This document shows positions 16,538-25,553 of a stretch of 54,343 nt of DNA, in pieces. The translations under genes and the position numbers were made by a program. The DNA is from Streptomyces africanus (lineage in GTDB: Bacteria; Actinomycetota; Actinomycetes; Streptomycetales; Streptomycetaceae): positions 230-54,572 of the forward strand of contig NZ_MUKA01000076.1 in the NCBI RefSeq assembly GCF_002150735.1, written 5' to 3'. The notes under the pieces are model-generated. The model did no database searches and had not been told where the DNA came from. It was given only the letters and a program-made list of their open reading frames with translations. The first letter of the stretch is position 1. The number at the start of each line of letters is the position of its first letter.

Positions 16538-17854
16538 ATGAGTGCTACTCAGCGTTCCGCCACATCAGGGGCGGAGTCGGCGGCGTATGAACCTCGTACG
16601 GTGCGCCGCGCGATGCTCGCCGGCAGCCTCGGCACCCTGATCGAGTACTACGACTTCAGCGTCTACGGCTATCTCGCCGTGGTGATCGCGCCGCAGTTCT
16701 TCCCGAGCGAGGAGCCGGCGGCCGCACTTCTGGCGACGCTCGCGGTGTTCGCCACCGGACTGGTGGTGCGGCCGGTCGGCGGCGTCTTCTTCGGATGGCT
16801 CGGCGACCGATGGGGGCGCCGCAAGGCGCTGGTCTCCTCGGTGCTGTGCATGGGAGTGGCCAGCAGCGCCACCGGACTGCTGCCGACCTACAGCCAGATC
16901 GGCTTCAGCGCCGCGGTGCTGCTCCTTCTGTGCCGCTTGATGCAGGGCATCTCCACGGGAGGCGAGTCGGTCGGCGCCTACACCTACATCTACGAGTCGG
17001 CGCCGCCCCGGCGCAGGGCCTTCCTCGGTGCCGTCACGCCCATCGGGTCCAACCTCGGGTTCATGTTCGCGGCCGCCACGGCCGGGGTGATCTCCGCCCT
17101 CGCGACGAAGGACCAGATGGCCGACTGGGGCTGGCGGCTGCCGTTCCTCATGGCCGTGCCGCTGACCCTGTTCTGCCTGTGGGCCCGGCTGCGGATCGAG
17201 GACACCCCCGAATTCGAGGAGGCCGCACGGCGTGCCGACATCCCCACCGCCCCGATCCGGGAGGTCCTGTCCACCCACCGCGCGGCACTGCTGCAGTCCA
17301 TCGGCCTGTCCATGGCGCAGGGCGGTGCCATTTTCCTCGGCCTGACGTACATCGGCATCCACCTCACCAGCGACCTGGGATACGACTCCACGCAGGTGCT
17401 CTGGCTGAGCGCGGGTGTCGTGCTCGTCACCGTGCTGCTCATGGTGCCGGCCGGCCTGCTCGCCGCCCGGTTCGGCTCTCGTCGCATCCTGCTGTGCGGG
17501 TTGCTGGGATTCCTGGTGACCGCCTATCCCGCGATGATGCTGATGGACCGGCACAACCTGGCCCTGGCCGGCGTCGCCTACCTGCTGTTCATGGTGAGCA
17601 GCGCGTTCGTGCAGGTCCCGGCGGCCAGTCTGTGGCCGCACCTGTTCGAACGCCGGGTCCGGTTCACCGGCATGGCGATCGGCTACAACGTCGGCACCGT
17701 CCTCGCGGGCGGTACCGCTCCGTACATCGCCACCTTCCTGGTCCAGCGGACCGGGAACCAGCTCTCCCCGGCGTTCTTCGTCATGACGGTCTGCGTGATC
17801 GGGATCGGGGCCCTGCTCACCGTCCGCAAGGATGTCGGCGCGAAGATGGGCTGA
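16538..17854 (+). CDS. MFS transporter, metabolite:H+ symporter (MHS) family
   Basis: 438 residues with 12 predicted membrane helices. The MHS subgroup is indicated by AGSLGTLIEYYDFSVYGYLA in helix 1, the loop FFGWLGDRWGRRKAL between helices 2 and 3 (the MFS G-x-x-x-D-x-x-G-R-R motif), and RLMQGISTGGESVGAYTYIY in helix 4. Relatives import shikimate, alpha-ketoglutarate, proline/betaine or aromatic and alicyclic acids with protons. It follows the TetR gene, has GGAAGGAG 8-10 bases before its start and carries the repeated operator in its promoter, so it probably brings in the substrate of the island. Confidence 0.9.
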   Translation: MSATQRSATSGAESAAYEPRTVRRAMLAGSLGTLIEYYDFSVYGYLAVVIAPQFFPSEEPAAALLATLAVFATGLVVRPVGGVFFGWLGDRWGRRKALVSSVLCMGVASSATGLLPTYSQIGFSAAVLLLLCRLMQGISTGGESVGAYTYIYESAPPRRRAFLGAVTPIGSNLGFMFAAATAGVISALATKDQMADWGWRLPFLMAVPLTLFCLWARLRIEDTPEFEEAARRADIPTAPIREVLSTHRAALLQSIGLSMAQGGAIFLGLTYIGIHLTSDLGYDSTQVLWLSAGVVLVTVLLMVPAGLLAARFGSRRILLCGLLGFLVTAYPAMMLMDRHNLALAGVAYLLFMVSSAFVQVPAASLWPHLFERRVRFTGMAIGYNVGTVLAGGTAPYIATFLVQRTGNQLSPAFFVMTVCVIGIGALLTVRKDVGAKMG

Positions 17855-17864
17855 GACGTCCGTC

Positions 17865-17902
17865 GCGGTGACCGCCGGTGCCAGGAGCCCGGCGGTCACC
17901 GC
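17865..17902. terminator. Bidirectional terminator between MFS and SDR genes
   Basis: A perfect 14-bp stem: GCGGTGACCGCCGG (17865-17878) and CCGGCGGTCACCGC (17889-17902) with a 10-base loop, lying between two convergent stop codons. Confidence 0.8.
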
Positions 17903-17908
17903 CCCGTG

Positions 17909-18661
17909 CTAACCCGCTGCCTTGCCGCGGGCGTGACCGACGTGGCCGATGGTCTGGCCGCCGTCCACCAGGAACTCGCCGCCCGTGGTGTACGAGGCGT
18001 CGTCGCCGGCGAGGAAGAGCACCATGCGCGTGACCTCCTCGGGCTCCCCGATACGCGGCACCGGCTGATCGGCGAAGAGCGCGGGTGCGGCGCTGTCGCC
18101 CATGGGCGTGCGGATGACGCCCGGGTGTACGGAGTTGACACGCACCCCGGTGCCCGCCATGTCCAGCGCGGCGGCCTTGGTCATTCCCCGGATCCCCCAC
18201 TTGCTCGTCACGTAGCCGATGCCGTCGGCGAAGCCCATGAGGCCGGCCGCCGAGGAGATGTTGACCACCGCCCCGCGCCCGCGGCCTCGCATACCGGGCA
18301 GGACGGTGTGCATGCCGAGGAAGGTGCCGACCACGTTCACGTCGAGGATCCGGCGGAAATGCTCGGGCGACTGCTCTTCCACGCCGCCGAAGTGAACGAT
18401 CCCCGCGTTGTTGACCAGGACGTCCACGGGACCGAGGGTGTCCTCGACGGTGCGGACGACGGTCTGCCACTGCTCTTCGTCGGTGACGTCGAGGTGGTGG
18501 TACCGCGCCCCGGGAAGACTCTCGGCCAGGGTCTTTCCCTCGTCGTCCAGCAGGTCGCAGACGGCGACCCGGGCGCCTTCCGCGGCCAGCCCGCGCGCGT
18601 GCGAGGCGCCCATGCCCCGGGCCCCGCCGGTGACGATCGCGACTCTTCCGTCGAAGCGCAT
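17909..18661 (-). CDS. Short-chain dehydrogenase/reductase (SDR), hydroxysteroid/glucose dehydrogenase-like
   Basis: 250 residues from the ATG at 18661. Classical SDR features are the cofactor motif TGGARGMG near residue 12, VNNAGIVHFGG near 85, the catalytic Ser in NISSAAG and YVTSK with the Tyr/Lys pair. The C-terminus GGEFLVDGGQTIGHVGH is typical of 3-alpha/20-beta-hydroxysteroid dehydrogenase-like enzymes, but this subgroup acts on many secondary alcohols. It lies 62 bases downstream of the Zn-ADH on the same strand, so the two probably form an alcohol-oxidising operon. The gap contains an 8-bp palindrome, CGTATACG. Confidence 0.9.
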   Translation of the reverse strand: MRFDGRVAIVTGGARGMGASHARGLAAEGARVAVCDLLDDEGKTLAESLPGARYHHLDVTDEEQWQTVVRTVEDTLGPVDVLVNNAGIVHFGGVEEQSPEHFRRILDVNVVGTFLGMHTVLPGMRGRGRGAVVNISSAAGLMGFADGIGYVTSKWGIRGMTKAAALDMAGTGVRVNSVHPGVIRTPMGDSAAPALFADQPVPRIGEPEEVTRMVLFLAGDDASYTTGGEFLVDGGQTIGHVGHARGKAAG

Positions 18662-18723
18662 CCTGAACTTCCCTTCCGCGTATACGTAGATGACCGAACC
18701 CGGCCGGTCGGGTCCGCACCCGG

Positions 18724-19764
18724 TCAGTCGGGGACGAGTACGGCCCGTCCGCGCACCCGGCCCCGGCGGAGCCGGTCGATCGCCTCCGGCGCGGCGGACA
18801 GCGGGAAGCGCTCCGTCTCGACGTGGAGCGCGCCCGAGCGAGCCAGTGCGACGACCTCGGCGAGTTCGGGGCGCGTCCCCCAGAAGGGCAGGGACAGCCT
18901 GAAGCCTGGCGGGAGAACACCCGGCTTGGAGACCGTCAGACGGCCGCCTCCACTGCCGACGACGGCGAGTTCGCCGCCCGGCCGCAGGACACCGGCCCCG
19001 AGTTCCAGCGTCTGTGCGGTGCCGACGAAGTCGAGCACGGCGTCCACTCCCGCGCCACCGGTCCGCGCCCTCAGAACCTGGGCGGTGTCCGCCCGCACCA
19101 GGGTGCCGAAGTCCGCGCCGGAGCGGTCCGCGAGAGCCAGGGCCTCCTCCCGTACGTCGACCGCCAGCACACGGCTCCCGGTGGTCGCGCGCAGGATCTG
19201 CACGGCCAGGTGGCCCAGCCCTCCGACGCCGATGACGGCGGTGGTCGTGCCCTCCCCGAGTGCGTGCCGGAGACCGGCTACGGCGTGGTAGGACGTCAGG
19301 CCCGCGTCCGAGAGCGGAGCCGCCTGATCTGCGGACAGGTCGTCGATCGGCACCAGATGGCGGGCGGACGGGACGAGTACGTACTCGGCCATGCCGCCGT
19401 CCCGGCCCAGTCCCGCCCCGTGCCAGGCGAGGGTGTCGCGCCGGTCGCAGTAGTTGTCCCGGCCCGTCGCGCACCGGTCGCAGACGCCGCAGCCCCACGG
19501 TCCGTAGACCACCACGCGGTCACCGGCCCGCACACCGCCGGCGTCGGGCCCAAGGGCGGCGATCCGCCCGGCGACCTCGTGGCCGAGCGTGAACGGGAGC
19601 CGGTACGGGAGGGCCCCCGGGACCGCTCCCATGACGTGCAGGTCGGAGTGGCACAGGCCGGTGGCTTCGACGCGCAGCAGTACCTCGCCGCCGCGGGGGA
19701 CGGGCCGCTCGACCTCGGCCGGGGCCGGGGGTTCGCCCCATGCCGTCAGTCGCAGTGCCCTCAT
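18724..19764 (-). CDS. Zinc-dependent alcohol dehydrogenase, MDR superfamily
   Basis: 346 residues from the ATG at 19764; a GTG two codons earlier at 19770 is also possible. The catalytic zinc motif is GLCHSDLHVMG with GHEVAG, and the structural zinc loop GCGVCDRCATGRDNYC has all four Cys. The cofactor motif is AVIGVGGLGHLAVQILRA. It resembles bacterial secondary or aryl alcohol dehydrogenases. It diverges from the SDR gene at 19863 across a 98-base gap with a copy of the island operator, so both directions are probably switched together. Confidence 0.88.
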   Translation of the reverse strand: MRALRLTAWGEPPAPAEVERPVPRGGEVLLRVEATGLCHSDLHVMGAVPGALPYRLPFTLGHEVAGRIAALGPDAGGVRAGDRVVVYGPWGCGVCDRCATGRDNYCDRRDTLAWHGAGLGRDGGMAEYVLVPSARHLVPIDDLSADQAAPLSDAGLTSYHAVAGLRHALGEGTTTAVIGVGGLGHLAVQILRATTGSRVLAVDVREEALALADRSGADFGTLVRADTAQVLRARTGGAGVDAVLDFVGTAQTLELGAGVLRPGGELAVVGSGGGRLTVSKPGVLPPGFRLSLPFWGTRPELAEVVALARSGALHVETERFPLSAAPEAIDRLRRGRVRGRAVLVPD

Positions 19765-19819
19765 CTTCACCGTCCCGGGTCTTGTCAGTCCAGCAGCCGC
19801 CCGCCACCGTAACAGAGGT

Positions 19820-19835
19820 GAAGTCAGTTCAATAC
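19820..19835. promoter_or_regulatory. Partial TGAGTTCAGTT-type element between divergent ADH and SDR genes
   Basis: GAAGTCAGTTCAATAC contains the half-site TCAGTT and, on the other strand, TTGAACTGA. It lies 28-43 bases before the SDR start and 56-71 bases before the ADH start. It is a weaker match than the other copies. Confidence 0.5.
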
Positions 19836-19862
19836 GGTAAGTGCGGCGAGAGGGAGATCGTC

Positions 19863-20666
19863 TTGACCGGGACAGACGTGCGGACGGACAGGTTCGCGGG
19901 CAAGGTCGCGATGGTGACGGGCGCCGGCTCCGGGATGGGTGCGGCGGTCGCCCGGAAGCTCGCGGCGGAAGGGGCGCGGGCCGTCGTCCTGGCGGACCTG
20001 AACGGCGACGGGGCCGAGGCCGTCGCGCAGGAGCTGCCCGCCGCTCGGGCGGTCGCGCTCGACGTGGCGGACGCGGCTCGGGTCGACGGCGTGGTCCAGG
20101 ACGTACTGCGGCGGCACGGGCGGCTCGACATCCTGGTGCACGCGGCCGGCGTCGACGACCCCGAGGCCAAGGCGCGTATCGCGGACGCCCTGGTCGAGGG
20201 GCGGCCGGTCGAGGTGACGGGGTCGCTCGACGACGCCGCCTGGCGGCGCGTCATGCGGGCGAACCTGGACGGCACGTTCCATGTGCTACGGGCTGCGGTG
20301 CGGGCCATGCGCCCCGTCGAGGCCGGGGCGATCGTGGTGATCGGCTCGTCCTCGGCCATCGACACACCCGTAGGCTATCCCCACTACGCCGCCTCCAAAG
20401 CCGCTGTGCACGCGCTGAGCCAGGCCGTGGCCAAAGAGGTCGTCGCGTCCGGGATCCGGGTGAACGTGGTGGCCCCGGGCCCGACGGAAACGGGAATGGC
20501 CGCGCGCACGCCGGAGGTGCTGCGCGCGGGTTTCGCCGACCCGAGGGTGCGCCCGTACGCGACCGCCGAGGAGATCGCCGACATCGCGCTGTTCCTGGCG
20601 AGCGATGCCGCGGCGAACCTGGTCGGCGCGGTGCTGCTCGCCAACGGCGGCCGGTTCACCGTCTGA
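19863..20666 (+). CDS. Short-chain dehydrogenase/reductase (SDR)
   Basis: 267 residues from a TTG at 19863 with AGAGGGAG about 7 bases upstream; the frame continues upstream only through the promoter. Motifs are TGAGSGMG for the cofactor, HAAGVDDPEA where most SDRs have NNAG, the Ser in GSSSAID, and YAASK for Tyr/Lys. An insertion of about 15 residues after HAAG (ARIADALVEGRPVEVTGS) is unusual and probably borders the substrate pocket. The TTG start is unusual in this window. It heads the strand carrying ACAD, flavin reductase, ALDH and GMC genes, although an operator separates it from the ACAD. Confidence 0.85.
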   Translation: MTGTDVRTDRFAGKVAMVTGAGSGMGAAVARKLAAEGARAVVLADLNGDGAEAVAQELPAARAVALDVADAARVDGVVQDVLRRHGRLDILVHAAGVDDPEAKARIADALVEGRPVEVTGSLDDAAWRRVMRANLDGTFHVLRAAVRAMRPVEAGAIVVIGSSSAIDTPVGYPHYAASKAAVHALSQAVAKEVVASGIRVNVVAPGPTETGMAARTPEVLRAGFADPRVRPYATAEEIADIALFLASDAAANLVGAVLLANGGRFTV

Positions 20667-20721
20667 ACGGCATCAACCCGTGCACAGGTCTTGCCCGGCC
20701 GGATGCCCTGCGCCTACGGTC

Positions 20722-20744
20722 AATGAATTGAGTTCAGTTTTGTG
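20722..20744. promoter_or_regulatory. TGAGTTCAGTT element upstream of the acyl-CoA dehydrogenase
   Basis: TTGAGTTCAGTTTTGTG ends about 10 bases before the acyl-CoA dehydrogenase start codon (20755), with an extra AATGAA in front. Sixteen of the 17 bases from 16468 have clear counterparts here. Confidence 0.65.
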
Positions 20745-20754
20745 AGGAGCTCCC

Positions 20755-21936
20755 ATGCGCCGTCGTCACCCCGAGATCGACCCCCAGTCGCTGTCCGAAA
20801 CCGACGAACAGCGGCAACTGCGCGCCGTCCTGCGGGACTTCTACACCGGGACAAGTGGTCCCGAGGACGTCCGCAAGCATCTGGCCACCCCGCGTGGACA
20901 CGACGAGCAGCTCTGGGCGCGGCTCGCGGGGGAGATCGGCGTCCACGGGCTGGCCGTACCCGAGGAGTACGGCGGGGCGGGCTTCACGTTCGCCGAGCTG
21001 GCCATAGCCCTGGAGGAAGCCGGGCGCGCCCTGTACTGCGCGCCGCTGCTGCCCACGGTGGTCCTCGCCGCTCACGCCCTGCTGTACAGCGGCGATCGCA
21101 CGGCGTGCGAGCGCTATCTGCCGCGGATCGCCGACGGCACGCTGACCGCGACCGTGGCCGGGTTCGACGCCGCTTCGCCCGCCGGGCCCGACGAGCCCGG
21201 CGGGCCCGGCGGGCTCGGCGTCACGGCCGAGCAGAGTGGTTCGCGCTGGGTGCTACGCGGTCAGGCGGACTTCGTACTCGACGGGGCCGGCGCGGACCTG
21301 ATCCTCGTAAGGGCGCACACTCCTGCCGGGCCGAGACTGTTCGCCTGTGAGCCCACGCCGGACACCAGCCGGCGGACCGCGCGCCGGGTCCTGGACGAGA
21401 CGCGGCGCCAGGCGCTGGTGGAGTTCCGGGGGACACCGGCCACCACGGTGGGCACGGCGGAGGGCACCGAAGACACCGTCGCGGCGACCCTCGACACCGG
21501 GCGGGCCGCGCTGGCGGCCGAACAGGTCGGCGGCAGCGGACACGCGCTGGACGTCACGGTGGAATTCGCCGCACAGCGTCACCAGTTCGGGCGGCCCATC
21601 GGTTCCTTCCAGGCCGTCAAGCACCGGCTGGCCGACGTGCTGGTCGCGCTGGAGGCGGCACGCTCCGCGTCCTCCTACGCGACCGCCTGCGTCGCCGTCG
21701 CCTCGCCGCAGCTGCCGGTGGCCGCCAGTGCCGCCGCCGTGGTCTGCTCCGAGACCTTCCGTCTGGCGACGGCCGAGTACGTCCAACTGCACGGCGGCAT
21801 CGGCTTCACCTGGGAGCATCCGGCCCACCTGTACGTGCGCCGCGCGCGCAGCGCCGAGGTCCTCTTCGGCACGTCGGACCGGAACCGGGTCCGGCTCGCC
21901 GAACTCATCGGTCTCGCCACGGCCTCCGCCGCCTGA
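20755..21936 (+). CDS. Acyl-CoA dehydrogenase
   Basis: 393 residues, starting ATG with GAGGAG upstream. The fold is recognised from LAVPEEYGGAGFTFAELAIA (N-terminal helical domain), a central beta domain around residues 130-220, and the C-terminal helices with GRAALAAEQVGGSGHALDVT and QLHGGIGFTWEHPAHLYVRR. The last motif is typical of the actinobacterial ACADs that work in mixed alpha/beta tetramers in steroid or branched-substrate catabolism (FadE28-like). A Gly/Pro repeat (residues about 143-152, PAGPDEPGGPGG) lies in the central domain. It probably introduces the C=C bond into an acyl-CoA of the island's substrate. Confidence 0.87.
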   Translation: MRRRHPEIDPQSLSETDEQRQLRAVLRDFYTGTSGPEDVRKHLATPRGHDEQLWARLAGEIGVHGLAVPEEYGGAGFTFAELAIALEEAGRALYCAPLLPTVVLAAHALLYSGDRTACERYLPRIADGTLTATVAGFDAASPAGPDEPGGPGGLGVTAEQSGSRWVLRGQADFVLDGAGADLILVRAHTPAGPRLFACEPTPDTSRRTARRVLDETRRQALVEFRGTPATTVGTAEGTEDTVAATLDTGRAALAAEQVGGSGHALDVTVEFAAQRHQFGRPIGSFQAVKHRLADVLVALEAARSASSYATACVAVASPQLPVAASAAAVVCSETFRLATAEYVQLHGGIGFTWEHPAHLYVRRARSAEVLFGTSDRNRVRLAELIGLATASAA

Positions 21937-21976
21937 CTCGACAGGTGCACGGACAACTCGGCAGGTGCACGGACAA
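21937..21976 (+). repeat. Two tandem copies of a 20-bp unit
   Basis: CTCGACAGGTGCACGGACAA followed directly by the same 20 bases with one change (A to G at position 6). The second copy runs into the ribosome site region (AAGGAG) of the flavin reductase gene. Confidence 0.85.
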
Positions 21977-21994
21977 GGAGAGAGCCGCAGCCGT

Positions 21995-23956
21995 ATGACA
22001 CCGACGCCACACCCCCCGCTCGCCCTCGCCGCACCGTTCACCCTCGGCGGTCTGACCCTCCGCAACCGCCTCGTCGCCACCGCCCACGCCACCGCCGCCG
22101 TCAGCGACGGCGCTCCCACCGGGGCTGACGCGGCCTACTGGCGGCGGCTGGCCCAGGGCGGCGCCGGCATGGTGATCACCGGAGGCACCGCCGTGGCCCC
22201 CGAGTCGACGCTGCCGCAGCGCTATCTGACCGAGGCGTGGCGCCCTGAGATCAAGGACGCCGTACGCCGCCGCGCCAAGGTCATCACGGATGAGGGCGCC
22301 GTGGCCGTCGCACAACTCGTCCACCTCGGCCGGGAGACCCTGGGCGCCGGCACCTACTACGCGCCGGTCTCCGCCGCGGCCGTCCGCTCGCCCCGCGAGG
22401 CGACGGCGCCGCATCCGCTGAGCGCCGAAGAAGTACGCGGCGTCGTCGACGCGTTCCGGATCTCCGCGGCGAACAGCGTGCAGGCCGGTTTCCACGGCGT
22501 GGAACTGCACGCCGGCCACGGCTACCTGCTCGCCCAGTTCCTCTCCCGGGCCACCAACACCCGCGACGATGCGTACGGCGACCGCATCACCCTGCTCGCC
22601 CAGGTGATCGACGCCATCCGCACCGAGATCGGTGAACTCCCCATCGGCGTACGGGTGTCGGTGGAGCCCGGCGAGGACTCCGGACTCGGCCTGGACGACC
22701 TGACCGAGCTGCTGCCACTGCTGTACGCCGCCTCGCCCTTCGCGTACGTCAACGTCACCACCGGCGTCCGCAACACCTACGTCCCCGGTATGGCCACCAC
22801 CCGCCCGCCCCTGCTGGAGTCCGTGACCCGGCTCCGTTCGGTGCTCGCACTACCGCTCCTGGTCAGCCAGGGCTTCCGGTCGGTGGCCGATATCGAGCGG
22901 GCGCTGGACTCGGGGGCCGATCTGGTCGGGATGGCCCGGCCGTTCATGGCCGACCCCGACTTCGCCCGCAAGGTGATCGCGGGCGACGAGCGATCCGTAC
23001 GCCCCTGCACCGGCTGCAACGAGGGCTGCCGGACCTTCGAGCCCACCGGGTCGTGCTCGGTGAACCCCGAGCTCGCTCCGCCGGGAGCCGCGACCCGCCC
23101 GGCCGTTCCGCTGCTGCTGACCCGGCCGGGCGGCCGCAGAGGTCCTGTCGCCGTCCTGGGCGCTGGCCCCGCCGGCATGGAGTGCGCGCTGGCGCTTGCC
23201 CGCTCCGGCACCGAGGTGACCGTCTTCGACACGGCACAGCACGTCGGTGGTCAGGCACGCCTCGCCTCCCTCGCCCCGCACCGTCCCGGGTGGCAGAAGT
23301 TCGTCGACTACCAGCGCGAGCGACTCGCCGACTTCGGCGTCCGAGTGCTGCTGGGCAGCTCGCCGGGGCCGGACGACCTGGAGGCGTACGCCGAGATCGT
23401 GCTCGCCGCCGGCGCGGAGGAAGAGCCCGTCGCCGTGCCCGGTGAGCTGTGCACACTCACGAGCTCTGATTTCCTGCGCGGCTCCACGGACGTCGTACCG
23501 GACGCGCCCGTCGTCGCCGTCCTCGACGACGGCTTCGGCTGGTGGCAGGGCATCAGTGCCGTGGAGAGCGCGCTGGCGGCCGGCGCGAGGGAGGTCATCC
23601 TCATCACCCCCGGCGCCGGTTTCGCGGCTGGCCTGTCGCCGGAGAACCGCACGCAGCTGATGAACCGGCTCACCGGTGCGCCCCTGCGCGTCGTCGCGCT
23701 GAGCACCGTGACGTCGACGACCGCCGAGGGCGTGCGCCTGCGCCATGTCCTGGACGGTCGGGAGACGTCCCTCGCCGCCGATGTCCTGGTCACCGTCGGC
23801 GAGCGCCGCCCTCGCCGCCCCGACATCTCTCCGGCCGCCCACCAGACCGTCCGCGCGGTCGGCGACTGCGTCGTACCGCGCCGCATCGCGCATGCCGTCG
23901 CGGAGGGGCGCGCGGCCGCTGAGGCCTTGGCCGCGCGGGCCGCGAGGCCGCTGTGA
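21995..23956 (+). CDS. NADH:flavin oxidoreductase, 2,4-dienoyl-CoA reductase (FadH) type
   Basis: 653 residues from the ATG at 21995. The N-terminal half is an Old-Yellow-Enzyme FMN barrel (about residues 10-345): RNRLVATAHATAAVSDGAPT, GFHGVELHAGHGYLLAQFLS and GADLVGMARPFMADPDF. The 4Fe-4S cluster ligands are in RPCTGCNEGCRTFE and SCSVNPE. The C-terminal half carries FAD and NAD(P) domains, with VAVLGAGPAGMECALALARS. This is the layout of FadH and of trimethylamine/stachydrine-type enzymes. It would reduce a dienoyl-CoA or a conjugated enone formed by the neighbouring dehydrogenases. It begins 58 bases after the ACAD stop. Confidence 0.88.
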   Translation: MTPTPHPPLALAAPFTLGGLTLRNRLVATAHATAAVSDGAPTGADAAYWRRLAQGGAGMVITGGTAVAPESTLPQRYLTEAWRPEIKDAVRRRAKVITDEGAVAVAQLVHLGRETLGAGTYYAPVSAAAVRSPREATAPHPLSAEEVRGVVDAFRISAANSVQAGFHGVELHAGHGYLLAQFLSRATNTRDDAYGDRITLLAQVIDAIRTEIGELPIGVRVSVEPGEDSGLGLDDLTELLPLLYAASPFAYVNVTTGVRNTYVPGMATTRPPLLESVTRLRSVLALPLLVSQGFRSVADIERALDSGADLVGMARPFMADPDFARKVIAGDERSVRPCTGCNEGCRTFEPTGSCSVNPELAPPGAATRPAVPLLLTRPGGRRGPVAVLGAGPAGMECALALARSGTEVTVFDTAQHVGGQARLASLAPHRPGWQKFVDYQRERLADFGVRVLLGSSPGPDDLEAYAEIVLAAGAEEEPVAVPGELCTLTSSDFLRGSTDVVPDAPVVAVLDDGFGWWQGISAVESALAAGAREVILITPGAGFAAGLSPENRTQLMNRLTGAPLRVVALSTVTSTTAEGVRLRHVLDGRETSLAADVLVTVGERRPRRPDISPAAHQTVRAVGDCVVPRRIAHAVAEGRAAAEALAARAARPL

Positions 23957-24033
23957 CGGACCGGGGACGGTCGGCGCTCCACTCCTCCGCAGTGTTTCCG
24001 CGTTTCCGCGTTCCGCAGAGAGGCAGTCCCCGC

Positions 24034-25488
24034 ATGGCACACCACTACGACCGCATTCTCATCGGAGGGCGGCTCACCGCTCCCTCCACCGATCGTGTCG
24101 CGCAGGTCGTCTCACCCAGCACCGAGGAGGTCATCGGCGACGTCCCCCTGGCCTCCACGGCGGACGTCGACGCCGCCGTGGCCGCGGCCCGTCAGGCGTT
24201 CGACGCCGGCCCCTGGCCGAGGTGGAGCGTCGAGCAGCGCGCTGCGGCCCTGCGCGACCTCGCCGACCGCCTCGACACGCGTGCGGCCGAACTGGCCCGA
24301 CTGGCCATGGCGGAGACCGGCTGCCCGCGCGGCTTCGCCGAGGGGTACTTCGCCGTCGCCCCCTCCCACTACCTCCGCTTCTACGCCACGTTGGCCGAGG
24401 GGCATGTCTTCGAGGAGGAGCGGGTCGACGGGCCGGCCCGCACCCTCGTCGTTCGCGAGCCCGTCGGCGTCGTCGTGGCCATCCCCGCCTGGAACGGGCC
24501 GCTCCCGCTGACCCTCCAGAAGATCGCTCCCGCCCTCATGGCCGGCTGCACGGTCATCGTCAAGGCGCCGGTGCAGGATCCGCTCGCCTGCCATGTGTTC
24601 GCCGAGGTCGTCGCCGCATCGGCCGTTCCCGAGGGCGTCATCGGCCTGTTCGCCGCCGATGCCGCGGAGAGCGAGTACGTGGTCGCCCACCCGGGTGTGG
24701 ACAAGGTCAGCTTCACCGGAAGCACCGCTGTCGGCGCCCGTATCGCCGAGGCCTGCGGCCGTGACATCCGCCGTGTGACCTTGGAACTGGGCGGGAAATC
24801 GGCGGCGATCGTGCTGGAGGACGCCGACATCGACACCGTCGTCCCTGGGCTCGTCGGCTGCGGCGCCGCCTTCATGCAGGGCGAGATCTGCACCGCCCAG
24901 ACCCGCATCCTGCTGCCGCGCTCCCGCTACACCGAGTTCACCGAGGCTCTGGCCCGTCACATGAGCGCCCTGCCCGTCGGCGACCCGGCCGACCCCACGA
25001 CCGTGATCGGACCGATGATCACCGAGGCGCACCGGGCGCGCGTCGAGGAGTACATCGCCCTCGGCAGGAAGGAAGGCGCCACCGTGGCCTGCGGCGGAGG
25101 CCGCCCCGCAGGCCTGAGCACCGGCTGGTACCTCGAACCCACCCTCTTCACCGACGTCACCAACGACATGCGCATCGCGCAGGAGGAGATCTTCGGCCCC
25201 GTCGTCGTCGCCATCCCGCACGACGGCCCCGACCACGCCGTCGAACTCGCCAACGACTCGCCGTACGGACTCTCCGGAACGGTCTGGACGCAGGACGAGG
25301 AAACCGCCCTGAGGATCGCCCGCCGCGTGCGCACCGGAACCTTCAGCATCAACACCTACACGCTCGACATCAACGCCCCCTTCGGCGGCAGCAAGAAGTC
25401 GGGCATCGGCCGGGAGAACGGCCCCGAAGGCCTCGACGACTTCCTCGAACCGAAGTCGATCGCCTTGTCGGGCGCGCCCCTGGGCTGA
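24034..25488 (+). CDS. NAD(P)-dependent aldehyde dehydrogenase
   Basis: 484 residues from the ATG at 24034 (MAHHYDRILIGGRLTAP). The general base Glu251 lies in LELGGKSA, the nucleophile Cys286 in QGEICTAQTR, and EEIFGPVV and FGGSKKSGIGRENG complete the family signature. It oxidises an aldehyde to the acid with NAD(P)+. Lying between the flavin reductase and the GMC alcohol oxidase on the same strand (77 and 65 bases apart), it fits an alcohol to aldehyde to acid sequence before CoA activation. The upstream gap carries a short TTTCCGCG direct repeat. Confidence 0.92.
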   Translation: MAHHYDRILIGGRLTAPSTDRVAQVVSPSTEEVIGDVPLASTADVDAAVAAARQAFDAGPWPRWSVEQRAAALRDLADRLDTRAAELARLAMAETGCPRGFAEGYFAVAPSHYLRFYATLAEGHVFEEERVDGPARTLVVREPVGVVVAIPAWNGPLPLTLQKIAPALMAGCTVIVKAPVQDPLACHVFAEVVAASAVPEGVIGLFAADAAESEYVVAHPGVDKVSFTGSTAVGARIAEACGRDIRRVTLELGGKSAAIVLEDADIDTVVPGLVGCGAAFMQGEICTAQTRILLPRSRYTEFTEALARHMSALPVGDPADPTTVIGPMITEAHRARVEEYIALGRKEGATVACGGGRPAGLSTGWYLEPTLFTDVTNDMRIAQEEIFGPVVVAIPHDGPDHAVELANDSPYGLSGTVWTQDEETALRIARRVRTGTFSINTYTLDINAPFGGSKKSGIGRENGPEGLDDFLEPKSIALSGAPLG

Positions 25489-25553
25489 GGAACGGCTTCC
25501 CCCTCGAAGAACAGCCTCATCTCCACTCGACGAAGAGAAGAAGAGAGGTAACC

